Source: Microcaldota archaeon (GTDB taxonomy: Archaea > Micrarchaeota > Micrarchaeia > Anstonellales > Bilamarchaeaceae). From it: DNA of 7,829 nt. The DNA is taken from the NCBI GenBank assembly GCA_020726005.1, contig DYTL01000036.1, positions 1-7,829 of the forward strand, read 5' to 3'. Positions 1-6,203 of this stretch are shown here, one piece after another. Both the position numbers and the translations under genes were made by a program. Each line of letters opens with the position of its first letter. Positions within the stretch are counted from its first letter, which is position 1. The notes beneath the pieces were generated by a model. That model searched no databases and was not told the DNA's origin. It saw nothing but the letters and a program-made list of their open reading frames with translations.

Positions 1-24
1 GATTAAGTATTTGCAGATGATTTT

Positions 25-933
25 ATGGATATACTTGTAACTGGAGGAGCAGGATTTATTGGTTCAAATTTAGTTACTGCATTAATTAAGGAAGGACATG
101 GTATAACTGTTTTAGATAATTTTCATACAGGTAGCGAACAAAATCTCACACACACTAAAATAACGCTTGTAAAGGGTGGAGTCGGAGAGCTTGATAAATT
201 AAATGTTGGAAAACCAGAAGTAATCTTTCATCAAGGCGTTTATTCTTCTTCACCAATGTATAAAGAAAATCCGCGTCTTGTTGCGAAAGCACTTGATGAT
301 TTTATTGTACTTTTGGAATTTGCGAAAAAATGCAATGCACAAGTGATATTTGCTTCTACTTCATCAGTGTACAACGGTATTGCGCCACCGCACAAAGAAA
401 ACATAATTCCGAAAACTACCGACTTTTATTCTGAAGCTCGGATAGCCATGGAGCGCATTGCTGAACTTTATCATAAACTTTATAATATGAAAATTATTGG
501 ACTACGATATTTTTCAGTTTATGGACCAAATGAAAAAAGTAAAGGACAATATGCAAACTTAATCTCTCAATTTTTATGGGCAATGACGAAAGGCGAGGTA
601 CCGATAATTTATAGCGACGGAACTCAAAGTAGAGATTTCATTTATGTAGAAGATATAGTGCGTGCGAACATACTTGCAATGAAATCCAATTCTAAATTCG
701 GAATGTACAACGTTGGAACCGGAAAAACATATACTCTTAATCAACTTGTAGATATACTTAATAAAAAATTAGACACTTCAATAAAACCAGAATATATAGA
801 AAATAAAGTAAAGAATTACGTACAAATTACACTTGCAGATACTACAAAAGCAAAAAAAGAACTTGGTTTTGAGGCAAAAATTACACTTGAAAACGGAATA
901 GAAAAACTTATCGCACTTGGACAGGGAAAATAA
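25..933 (+). CDS. NAD-dependent epimerase/dehydratase (extended SDR), nucleotide-sugar epimerase type
   Basis: Cytosolic nucleotide-sugar modifying enzyme of 302 residues, close to the usual size of UDP-glucose 4-epimerase-like SDRs. Seen: Rossmann motif GGAGFIG at residues 7-13, acidic D31 at the end of strand 2 (NAD preference), FHQGVYSSSP at 68-77 where most relatives have HLAA, STSSVY at 111-116 supplying the catalytic Ser/Thr, Y135 as catalytic tyrosine, RDFIYVEDI at 203-211 and NVGTG at 229-233. The lysine expected four residues after the tyrosine is Arg139 (YSEAR). The HQGxYSSSPMYKENP region resembles epimerases I associate with archaea. ATG 25 is the first start after an in-frame TAA at 4-6. 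The stop codon shares one base with the next start (TAATG), so translation is probably coupled to the glycosyltransferases. Substrate and product cannot be read from sequence; a UDP-hexose 4-epimerase is the default guess. Confidence 0.88.
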   Translation: MDILVTGGAGFIGSNLVTALIKEGHGITVLDNFHTGSEQNLTHTKITLVKGGVGELDKLNVGKPEVIFHQGVYSSSPMYKENPRLVAKALDDFIVLLEFAKKCNAQVIFASTSSVYNGIAPPHKENIIPKTTDFYSEARIAMERIAELYHKLYNMKIIGLRYFSVYGPNEKSKGQYANLISQFLWAMTKGEVPIIYSDGTQSRDFIYVEDIVRANILAMKSNSKFGMYNVGTGKTYTLNQLVDILNKKLDTSIKPEYIENKVKNYVQITLADTTKAKKELGFEAKITLENGIEKLIALGQGK

Positions 934-2111
934 TGAAAGTTCTTTTGTTTTGCTCCATTATTTTGCATAAAGGTGGAGCAGATCGTGTAATATTAGAAAT
1001 AGCAAAAAGATTTAATGCTCCTATCTATACATCAAAATATGTAAAGGAAACTGCTTTTGAAGAATTTGCAGAATTAGATATTCGGGTAATAAAACAATCA
1101 ATATTTGAAAAACCATTTTTGTCACTCAGAAAAAACGATATATTTAAGGACCTTGTTTTTAGTGGATTGAAATTTCTCAATTATAAAGTAAAAGAAGATT
1201 ATGATGTTATAAATGCGCATGGTCATCCTGCAAATTGGATAAGAAACAGAAATGAGCGAGTATGTTGGTACTTCTATAGTCCACTAAGGAGAGCGTTTGA
1301 CCTTTATAACTATAAAGTCGCAATCCTCCCATTTCATAAAAAACTTTTTAATGATTTGATATTTACTGGATACAAATTTTGGGAAAAAAGAATAGATCCA
1401 AAAATAGAAAAAACCGTTTCTGTATCCTCTTATGTAAACGAGCGCGATAAAAAATTTATTGATGAATACATAAAAAAACCTGTCGAATCCATTCCTCCAG
1501 GCGTAAACGAAAAAGATTTTTATAATGAGGGATACGATAAATATTTTTTATACTTCTCGCGAATATGTCCTGAAAAGAGATTCGAATATGCAATTGATGC
1601 ATTTCGGCAATTCTCGAAAAAAAAGAAGGGTTGGAAACTCGTAATTGCAGGGTTACTTTCCAAACGCGAAAAGGAAAGAAAATATGCAGAAATGCTTATT
1701 GAGATGTGCACTGGTTTAAATGTAAAATTTGAGTTCAATCTTTCGAACAAAGAATTAAACGCTCTTTATGCAAATTCATATGCGGGTCTTTTTTGTGCAA
1801 TTAATGAAGATTGGGGGTTACCTCCACTTGAAATTATGGCTTCAGAAAAACCATGTATCTCAGTTAATGAAGGTGGCCCAAAATGTTCCATACTTGATAG
1901 AAAAACGGGTTTTCTTGTGGATTCTCCAGAAGAAATGGCTGAAAAAATGATCTATCTCGCTGAAAATCCTAATGAAAATGAAAAAATGGGAAAATTAGCG
2001 CGCGTGCACGTTTTAAAAAATTATACTTGGAAGATCTTTTTAGACAAAATGGAAAAGGCATTTAAAGAAACCAGCATTATGAAAAGTGAATCACAAACTA
2101 TCTTAAGGTGA
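933..2111 (+). CDS. GT4-family (GT-B fold) glycosyltransferase, first of a tandem pair
   Basis: Transfers a sugar from a nucleotide donor with retention, probably at the cytosolic membrane face during surface-glycan assembly. The 392-residue length is normal for GT4. Seen: N-terminal beta strand followed by KGGADRV at 13-19 (the acceptor-side GG loop), an unusual NRNERVCWYFYSP segment at 105-117, then the donor domain with SRICPEK at 209-215 (R210 and K215 as diphosphate-binding pair) and EDWGLPPLE at 292-300, the EX7E signature (E292, E300). SVNEGGP at 310-316 is the typical following loop. No signal peptide or membrane helix is evident. It starts one base inside the preceding stop and ends four bases before its paralogue. 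The WYxYSP segment recalls mannosyltransferases of the WbaZ type, but donor and acceptor are unknown; a heptosyl or mannosyl transfer is only an inference from the neighbourhood. Confidence 0.9.
   Translation: MKVLLFCSIILHKGGADRVILEIAKRFNAPIYTSKYVKETAFEEFAELDIRVIKQSIFEKPFLSLRKNDIFKDLVFSGLKFLNYKVKEDYDVINAHGHPANWIRNRNERVCWYFYSPLRRAFDLYNYKVAILPFHKKLFNDLIFTGYKFWEKRIDPKIEKTVSVSSYVNERDKKFIDEYIKKPVESIPPGVNEKDFYNEGYDKYFLYFSRICPEKRFEYAIDAFRQFSKKKKGWKLVIAGLLSKREKERKYAEMLIEMCTGLNVKFEFNLSNKELNALYANSYAGLFCAINEDWGLPPLEIMASEKPCISVNEGGPKCSILDRKTGFLVDSPEEMAEKMIYLAENPNENEKMGKLARVHVLKNYTWKIFLDKMEKAFKETSIMKSESQTILR
1935..1990 (+). repeat. 56-base near-identical segment shared by the two glycosyltransferase genes
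   Basis: Bases 1935-1990 and 3109-3164 (offset 1174) differ at only two positions, both silent (CTC/CTT and AAT/AAC), and encode an identical 18-residue run beginning MAEKMIYLAE. The rest of the two genes is much more diverged. This marks the C-terminal end of the donor domain and is long enough to support recombination between the copies. Confidence 0.75.
2105..2111 (+). promoter_or_regulatory. Ribosome binding site AAGGTGA that fixes the GTG start at 2116
   Basis: AAGGTGA is complementary to the conserved 16S 3' end and lies four bases before the GTG. Its last three bases are also the TGA stop of the first glycosyltransferase, so a terminating ribosome is placed for immediate re-initiation. 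An in-frame TAA at 2104-2106 rules out any earlier start; TTG at 2122 is the only near alternative. Confidence 0.6.
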
Positions 2112-2115
2112 ATTT

Positions 2116-3273
2116 GTGGATTTGATTCTTGTACATCCCTATTTATATCAAAAAGGAGGAGGAGAACGCGTTGTTTTAGAAATAGCAAAGAAATTCAATC
2201 CAATAATCTACACTTCTATTTACCAACCTGAAAACACATTTCAAGAGTTTAAAGAATTTGACATTCGAAGTTTACCACAATCAATCTTCGAAAAACCGTT
2301 CTTTTTCTTGAAAAATGATTTTAGACGTTCTCGTACAATCTCTGCAGGATTTCAATATTATCTTACAAAAATAAAGGAAGATTATGATGTAATAAATGCT
2401 CATGGTTCACCAAGTGAATGGATACGAAACAGGAATGAACGCGTATGTTGGTATTGTTACAGTCCAAATAGGGAAGCCTTTGATTTATACGATTTAAGAA
2501 TGAAAAAACTTTCATTTTCGAAAAGAATATTAAATATTGGGATATTATCAGTATTTAAAGCGATAGAATATCCAATTGTCAATAAAATTGAAAAAATTAT
2601 CGCAATTTCTGAAATCACCAACGAGCGTATAAAGAAATACTTATTTAGGAATGATGCAATTATTATACCATCCGGAATAAATGAAAAAGAATTCTATAAT
2701 AAAGATTATAAAAAATACTTTTTCTATCCTTCACGCATAGTTCCTGAAAAACGTTTTGAATATGCAATCGATGCATTTAGAGAATTCAATAAAAATCAAT
2801 TGGGTTGGAAATTAATTTTGGCTGGGTTTCTTCTTGACAATGAAAACGATAAAAAATATGTACAAACACTCAAAAGACTTAGTATAGGTTTAGATGTAGA
2901 ATTCAGATTCAATCCTTCGGAACAAGAATTGCGAGAAATGTATGCAAATGCGTACTGTGTACTTTTTTGTGCAATTAATGAAGATTGGGGACTTACTCCT
3001 ATAGAAGCCATGGCTTCTGAAAAGCCATGTATTTCAGTTAATGAGGGCGGACCAACATACACCATTATCGATGGTATTACTGGTTATTTAATTGATTCGC
3101 CAATTCAAATGGCTGAAAAAATGATCTATCTTGCTGAAAATCCTAACGAAAATGAAAAAATGGGTAAAAATGGAAAGAAACACATACACAAAAATTATAC
3201 GTGGAAAATATTTTTGGATAAACTGGAAAGCGTGTTTAAAGAGGTCGCAGTAAAAAAAACTAAGGAAGCCTAA
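2116..3273 (+). CDS. GT4-family glycosyltransferase, second of a tandem pair (GTG start)
   Basis: Paralogue of the preceding gene, collinear over its full 385 residues with about half of positions identical by eye. Seen: KGGGERV at 13-19, NRNERVCWYCYSP at 105-117, SRIVPEK at 206-212 (R207, K212) and EDWGLTPIE at 289-297 (EX7E, E289 and E297), so both catalytic and donor-binding signatures are intact. The first domain differs most at about residues 62-85 and 126-155, where acceptor specificity would be expected to lie. The start is GTG: an in-frame TAA lies at 2104-2106, an AAGGTGA ribosome site ends four bases before the GTG, and the protein then begins directly with the first GT-B strand. 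The 3' end overlaps the convergent SDR gene by 14 bases. The likely role is to add a second, related sugar to the same glycan; donor unknown. Confidence 0.9.
   Translation: MDLILVHPYLYQKGGGERVVLEIAKKFNPIIYTSIYQPENTFQEFKEFDIRSLPQSIFEKPFFFLKNDFRRSRTISAGFQYYLTKIKEDYDVINAHGSPSEWIRNRNERVCWYCYSPNREAFDLYDLRMKKLSFSKRILNIGILSVFKAIEYPIVNKIEKIIAISEITNERIKKYLFRNDAIIIPSGINEKEFYNKDYKKYFFYPSRIVPEKRFEYAIDAFREFNKNQLGWKLILAGFLLDNENDKKYVQTLKRLSIGLDVEFRFNPSEQELREMYANAYCVLFCAINEDWGLTPIEAMASEKPCISVNEGGPTYTIIDGITGYLIDSPIQMAEKMIYLAENPNENEKMGKNGKKHIHKNYTWKIFLDKLESVFKEVAVKKTKEA
3252..3259 (-). terminator. U-tract directly after the SDR stop codon (possible intrinsic terminator)
   Basis: Reading the minus strand, the TAG stop of the SDR gene (3262-3260) is followed at once by eight consecutive T residues (3259-3252). 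No GC hairpin precedes it, so it is not a classical bacterial rho-independent terminator. In archaea a U-tract alone can direct termination, so it could end the minus-strand operon. On the other strand it is part of the AAA-rich Lys codons at the tail of the second glycosyltransferase, which is an equally simple explanation. Confidence 0.3.
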
Positions 3274-4096
3274 ATTCTCTAAATTTTGCGCCTGCTTTTA
3301 CAATTTTTGAATTATCTCCAAGAAGTTTTTTAACGTTGTTGCCAATGATTTTTTCTTTAACTCGTTTTGCACATGTATACTCTCTTATCTTTTTATAAAT
3401 TTCAATAATTTTCATTGGTTTACTGCTACATATATTAAAAGTTCCGTCAAACTTCTTTTTTGATGCTGAAACAAGCACCTCAACTACATCATCAATATGT
3501 ACTAAGTCTATCTCAGAATTTGGATTTATTATTTCTACTTTTGTTTGTATTTTATATTTTTTTATTACATCTGGTACGATAAATCCCTCGGGCTGATCAA
3601 TTGAATAGGAATTAAACAATCTAAATATTGTTTTTTTTATTCCGTTTGTTTTTGAATAGTAATTTATTATATCCTCTCCAACAAGTTTAGTAAGTCCGTA
3701 AAAACTTTGGGGAGCGGGAATTTCAGTTTCTTTATGGAGTATCTTTCCATTTTCATAAACATGTGCCGAGCTCATGAATATGATTTTTGCGCCTCGTTTC
3801 ATGTTTTCAATTATATTTCGCGTGCCGTCAACATTGGTTTTCCAGGAAATATTTCTATTCTGCTCACAAATGCGCGGATTCGCAATAGCGGCAAGATGAT
3901 ATACAATATCAAAATTTGAAACATTAAGATTTGGATCAGTTATATCTCCAATGAGAACGTATTTCAAGTTTTCATCATTTTTGTCTTTATCTTTATTTAA
4001 CACAAGAAGATAAACTTTGTTTTTTTTGTCTTTTTCAAGAGCATGTTGAAGCTTTCTTCCTATAAATCCGCGTCCGCCAGTAATTAAAATTTTCAT
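3260..4096 (-). CDS. Short extended-SDR reductase/epimerase paired with the gmd-like gene
   Basis: NAD(P)-dependent SDR of 278 residues, shorter than the roughly 300 of GDP-4-keto-6-deoxymannose reductase (RMD). Seen: GGRGFIG at 7-13, YHLAA at 66-70, MSSAHVY at 108-114 with the catalytic serine, catalytic Y133 and K137 (YGLTK), FRLFNSYS at 158-165 as the substrate loop, and DLVHIDDV at 197-204, where the arginine usual in RDFxHVDD is absent. Its ATG overlaps the gmd-like stop (ATGA, 4 bases), so the two are co-translated and probably act in sequence: the dehydratase makes a 4-keto-6-deoxy sugar and this enzyme reduces or epimerises it. Candidates by context are RMD-like (GDP-rhamnose), GDP-fucose synthase-like, or DmhB-like (6-deoxy-heptose); the last fits the flanking heptose genes but is inference. 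It lacks clear features of HldD, though an epimerase role is not excluded. Confidence 0.85.
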   Translation of the reverse strand: MKILITGGRGFIGRKLQHALEKDKKNKVYLLVLNKDKDKNDENLKYVLIGDITDPNLNVSNFDIVYHLAAIANPRICEQNRNISWKTNVDGTRNIIENMKRGAKIIFMSSAHVYENGKILHKETEIPAPQSFYGLTKLVGEDIINYYSKTNGIKKTIFRLFNSYSIDQPEGFIVPDVIKKYKIQTKVEIINPNSEIDLVHIDDVVEVLVSASKKKFDGTFNICSSKPMKIIEIYKKIREYTCAKRVKEKIIGNNVKKLLGDNSKIVKAGAKFREFRLP

Positions 4097-5067
4097 TTAT
4101 GTTCGCCTTTAGAAATCAATTCTATATCCGCATTAACCATTATTTTTGTTAGTTCGCTGAGATCTATTTTTGATTTCCATTTCAAATTAATTTCAGCTTT
4201 GCGCGCATCGCCAATTAATTCATGAACTTCTGCTGGTCTAAGAAATTTCGCGTCAGTTTTTACATATTGTTCCCAATTATTTATTCCTATCGCAGCAAAT
4301 GCTTCGCGCACAAAATCACGTATAGTATGTGCTTTACCAGTAGCAATAACATAATCTTCTGCCTGTTTTTGCTGAAGTATTCTCCACATTGCATCTACAT
4401 ATTCAGGTGCATATCCCCAATCCCGTTTTGCATCAAGATTACCAAGCGTAATTGTTTTTTCTAGTCCTAGTTTTATTTTTGCAACACCATAACTTATTTT
4501 CCTTGTTACAAATTCTATTCCCCGCCTAGGTGATTCATGATTAAAAAGTATTCCATTTGCTGCAAACATATTATAGCTTTCTCTATAATTTACCGTAGCC
4601 CAATAACCCATCATTTTTGCAAATCCATATGGACTTCTAGGATGAAAGGGAGTATTTTCATTTTGTGGACTTTCCTTTACTTTTCCATAAAGTTCTGAAG
4701 TGGAAGCCTGATAAAATTTTATTTCAGGATTATAGTTTTTTATTGCTTCAAGGCATTTTACTACCCCCAATCCATCTATTTCACATGTACTCTCTGGGAG
4801 ATCCCAGGAACTTCCAACAAAGGATTGTGCCGCAAGATTGTAAAACTCCACTGGTTCTGCGGTTTTTAGTGCTTTATATATTGAAAAACTATCCGTAATA
4901 TCCCCATAAAGTACTGTTATTTTATCTAAAAGATGAGTAATCCTTGTGGTGTTCTGACTGCTTGTTCTTCTATTATATCCATAAACTCTATATCCTTTAG
5001 ATAAAAGCAATTCAGCGAGATATGAACCATCTTGTCCGGTTATTCCAGTTATAAGCACGTTTTTCAT
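4093..5067 (-). CDS. gmd: GDP-mannose 4,6-dehydratase homologue (possibly a GDP-heptose 4,6-dehydratase)
   Basis: Extended SDR of the GMD family, 324 residues, shorter than the about 345-370 of typical GMD. It removes water across C4-C6 of a GDP-sugar to give the 4-keto-6-deoxy product. Seen: GITGQDG at 8-14 (the GMD form of the Rossmann loop), YNLAAQSFVGSSW at 76-88, STSELYG at 122-128 with the catalytic Thr/Ser-Glu, Y147 and K151 (YGFAK), FNHESPRRG at 175-183, LGNLDAKRDWG at 208-218 and RPAEVHELIGD at 277-287, all diagnostic of the family. AQSFVGSSW replaces the SHVxVSFE seen in classical GMD, a variant found in many homologues. The downstream SDR is translationally coupled. Flanking gmhA/hldA/gmhB-hldC raises the possibility that the substrate is a nucleotide manno-heptose, as for DmhA/WcbK; GDP-mannose remains the default. 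It follows a 122-base gap that may carry its own promoter. Confidence 0.9.
   Translation of the reverse strand: MKNVLITGITGQDGSYLAELLLSKGYRVYGYNRRTSSQNTTRITHLLDKITVLYGDITDSFSIYKALKTAEPVEFYNLAAQSFVGSSWDLPESTCEIDGLGVVKCLEAIKNYNPEIKFYQASTSELYGKVKESPQNENTPFHPRSPYGFAKMMGYWATVNYRESYNMFAANGILFNHESPRRGIEFVTRKISYGVAKIKLGLEKTITLGNLDAKRDWGYAPEYVDAMWRILQQKQAEDYVIATGKAHTIRDFVREAFAAIGINNWEQYVKTDAKFLRPAEVHELIGDARKAEINLKWKSKIDLSELTKIMVNADIELISKGEHK
4103..4109 (-). promoter_or_regulatory. Ribosome binding site AAGGCGA for the SDR gene, inside the gmd-like gene
   Basis: On the minus strand AAGGCGA lies six bases before the SDR ATG at 4096, within the last codons of the gmd-like gene. Together with the 4-base ATGA stop/start overlap it supports coupled translation and this choice of start. 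Confidence 0.5.
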
Positions 5068-5189
5068 AAATTAATCATCTTTTTGTTATTGTTTGAACCC
5101 TAACATTTCCCAACTTTAAAGGACGAAATTTGCGCCATACAATAACATATCTATTTTAGTATTATATAGTACAGTGTAAATATATTATC
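5068..5189. other. 122-base intergenic region between gmhB-hldC and the gmd-like gene
   Basis: This is the largest internal gap in the window. On the minus strand it holds a TATATAAT box at 5168-5161 (usable as a bacterial -10 or an archaeal TATA element, but with no convincing -35 or BRE), which would give a leader of about 85 bases for the gmd-like gene. It also holds a 12-base inverted repeat (separate entry) and AGATGATTAATTT just before the gmd-like ATG. No coding potential or GC-rich terminator hairpin is seen. It may separate the heptose genes from the gmd-like/SDR pair as two transcripts. Confidence 0.4.
5084..5147. repeat. Imperfect 12-base inverted repeat, 40-base loop
   Basis: TGTTATTGTTTG at 5084-5095 and CATACAATAACA at 5136-5147 pair as an inverted repeat with one mismatch; nine bases (TGTTATTGT) are identical. 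The arms lie between the possible TATA element and the gmd-like start codon, so they would sit in the leader of that transcript. Being AT-rich and widely spaced, the repeat may be chance; a paired operator or a weak RNA stem are alternatives. Confidence 0.3.
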
Positions 5190-6203
5190 TCAATTATTAT
5201 CTATTTTGCGTGAATATTGTTCTATTATTTTAGTAGTTGAAGTGTATTCAATTACATTTATAATTACGACTTTCCCGCCATATTTATCAACAATTTTCTT
5301 TTCCGGCAATTTTTCCACTTTCCAGTCCCCTCCTTTCACATAAATATCTGGTTTTATTTTTTTTACTAATTGTTCTGAAGTATTTTCTCCAAAAATAGTA
5401 ATATAATCAACATCAGAAAGTGATGAAAGCACTCTTGCTCTGTGCATTTCATTATTTATCGGTCTTTTCGCACCTTTTATTCTTTTTACAGATTCATCTG
5501 AATTCAACCCAATTATAAGTATATCTCCAAGTTTTTTTGCTTTTTCCAAACAATCAATATGCCCAGCATGTAAAATATCAAAGCAACCATTTGTGAAAAT
5601 TATTTTTTTGTTTGCGCGCCTTGCAATATTAGCAATTTCAACAATTTTCTTCTTATTTATGAGTTTTCCCCGCGTTATTGAGTTGAATATTATTTCTGCT
5701 GCTTGTTTAACATTCTGCGCGCAAAAATCTGCACAGTTTTTTTTAGTGCTAATCAATATTGTTTTGCATCCTGCTATTTTTCCAGCAATTATATCTTTGT
5801 CCATATTTCCTATCATCCATGAATCCTCTAAACTTATTCCATACTTTTTTGCTGCAGTAACTATCATTCCGGGTTTTGGTTTTCTGCAATTGCATTCTTT
5901 TTGGTATTTTCTAACTTTTCCATCAACATGGTGAGGGCAATAATATATTGCGTCGATGTGCGCGCCTTTTTTTTCAAATTTCTTTTTCATGAGTAAATTA
6001 AATTTTTTAACCTCTTTTTCGCTAAAAAGACCACGTGCAACTCCGGATTGATTAGTAATTACAATTAACATATACCCTGTTTTTTTTAATTCTTTAAGCG
6101 CTAGAGGCACTTCAGGAAATATATCTAAATGTTCATTTTTGTACGGATATTTACCGTCCTTAATTAGCACGCCGTCTCTATCAAAAAATATTGCCTTTTT
6201 CAT
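5190..6203 (-). CDS. gmhB-hldC: Fused heptose-1,7-bisphosphate 7-phosphatase (GmhB) and heptose-1-phosphate nucleotidyltransferase (HldC)
   Basis: Bifunctional cytosolic enzyme of 337 residues. The N-terminal HAD phosphatase (about 1-175) has the DRDGV nucleophile motif with D8 and D10, TNQSG at 50-54, the GmhB zinc loop C89-x-H91 with C105-x-C107, and CRKPKPG at 107-112. HAD motif IV reads IGNMDKD (131-137), with Asn133 where E. coli GmhB has the magnesium ligand Asp136. The C-terminal domain (about 200-330) is an RfaE-domain-II nucleotidyltransferase: TNGCFDILHAGH at 204-215 (H212, H215), NSDESVKRIKG at 234-244, VKGGDW at 289-294 and STTKII at 322-327. Phosphatase and nucleotidyltransferase are consecutive pathway partners. 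The product is an NDP-D-glycero-beta-D-manno-heptose; ADP is the usual nucleotide for this family but the base is not readable from sequence. The start lies 23 bases inside hldA, indicating coupling. Confidence 0.92.
   Translation of the reverse strand: MKKAIFFDRDGVLIKDGKYPYKNEHLDIFPEVPLALKELKKTGYMLIVITNQSGVARGLFSEKEVKKFNLLMKKKFEKKGAHIDAIYYCPHHVDGKVRKYQKECNCRKPKPGMIVTAAKKYGISLEDSWMIGNMDKDIIAGKIAGCKTILISTKKNCADFCAQNVKQAAEIIFNSITRGKLINKKKIVEIANIARRANKKIIFTNGCFDILHAGHIDCLEKAKKLGDILIIGLNSDESVKRIKGAKRPINNEMHRARVLSSLSDVDYITIFGENTSEQLVKKIKPDIYVKGGDWKVEKLPEKKIVDKYGGKVVIINVIEYTSTTKIIEQYSRKIDNN

Noticed and set aside
1..20. Possible 3' end of an upstream gene (frame 3 stop TGA at 18-20)
   Set aside because: Only five codons are visible before the stop, and another frame is closed by TAA at 4-6, so no gene can be supported.
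1520..1750. Minus-strand open frame inside the first glycosyltransferase
   Set aside because: Short antisense frame with no start signal, over a region where the glycosyltransferase donor domain is conserved.
3260..4096. SDR gene as an HldD-type ADP-heptose 6-epimerase completing the pathway
   Set aside because: Its best visible features (FRLFNSYS loop, short length, coupling to the gmd-like gene) fit an RMD/DmhB-like reductase better. It cannot be fully excluded without a search.
5593..5934. Plus-strand open frame of 113 codons, Phe/Ile/Leu-rich
   Set aside because: Antisense shadow of the gmhB-hldC fusion, covering its zinc loop and motif IV; no ribosome site and no recognisable family.
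5611..5967. Several GCGCGC-like hexamers (for example near 5616, 5717 and 5960)
   Set aside because: Each falls in coding sequence at Ala/Arg codons, with irregular spacing; no evidence for a repeat array or protein-binding site.
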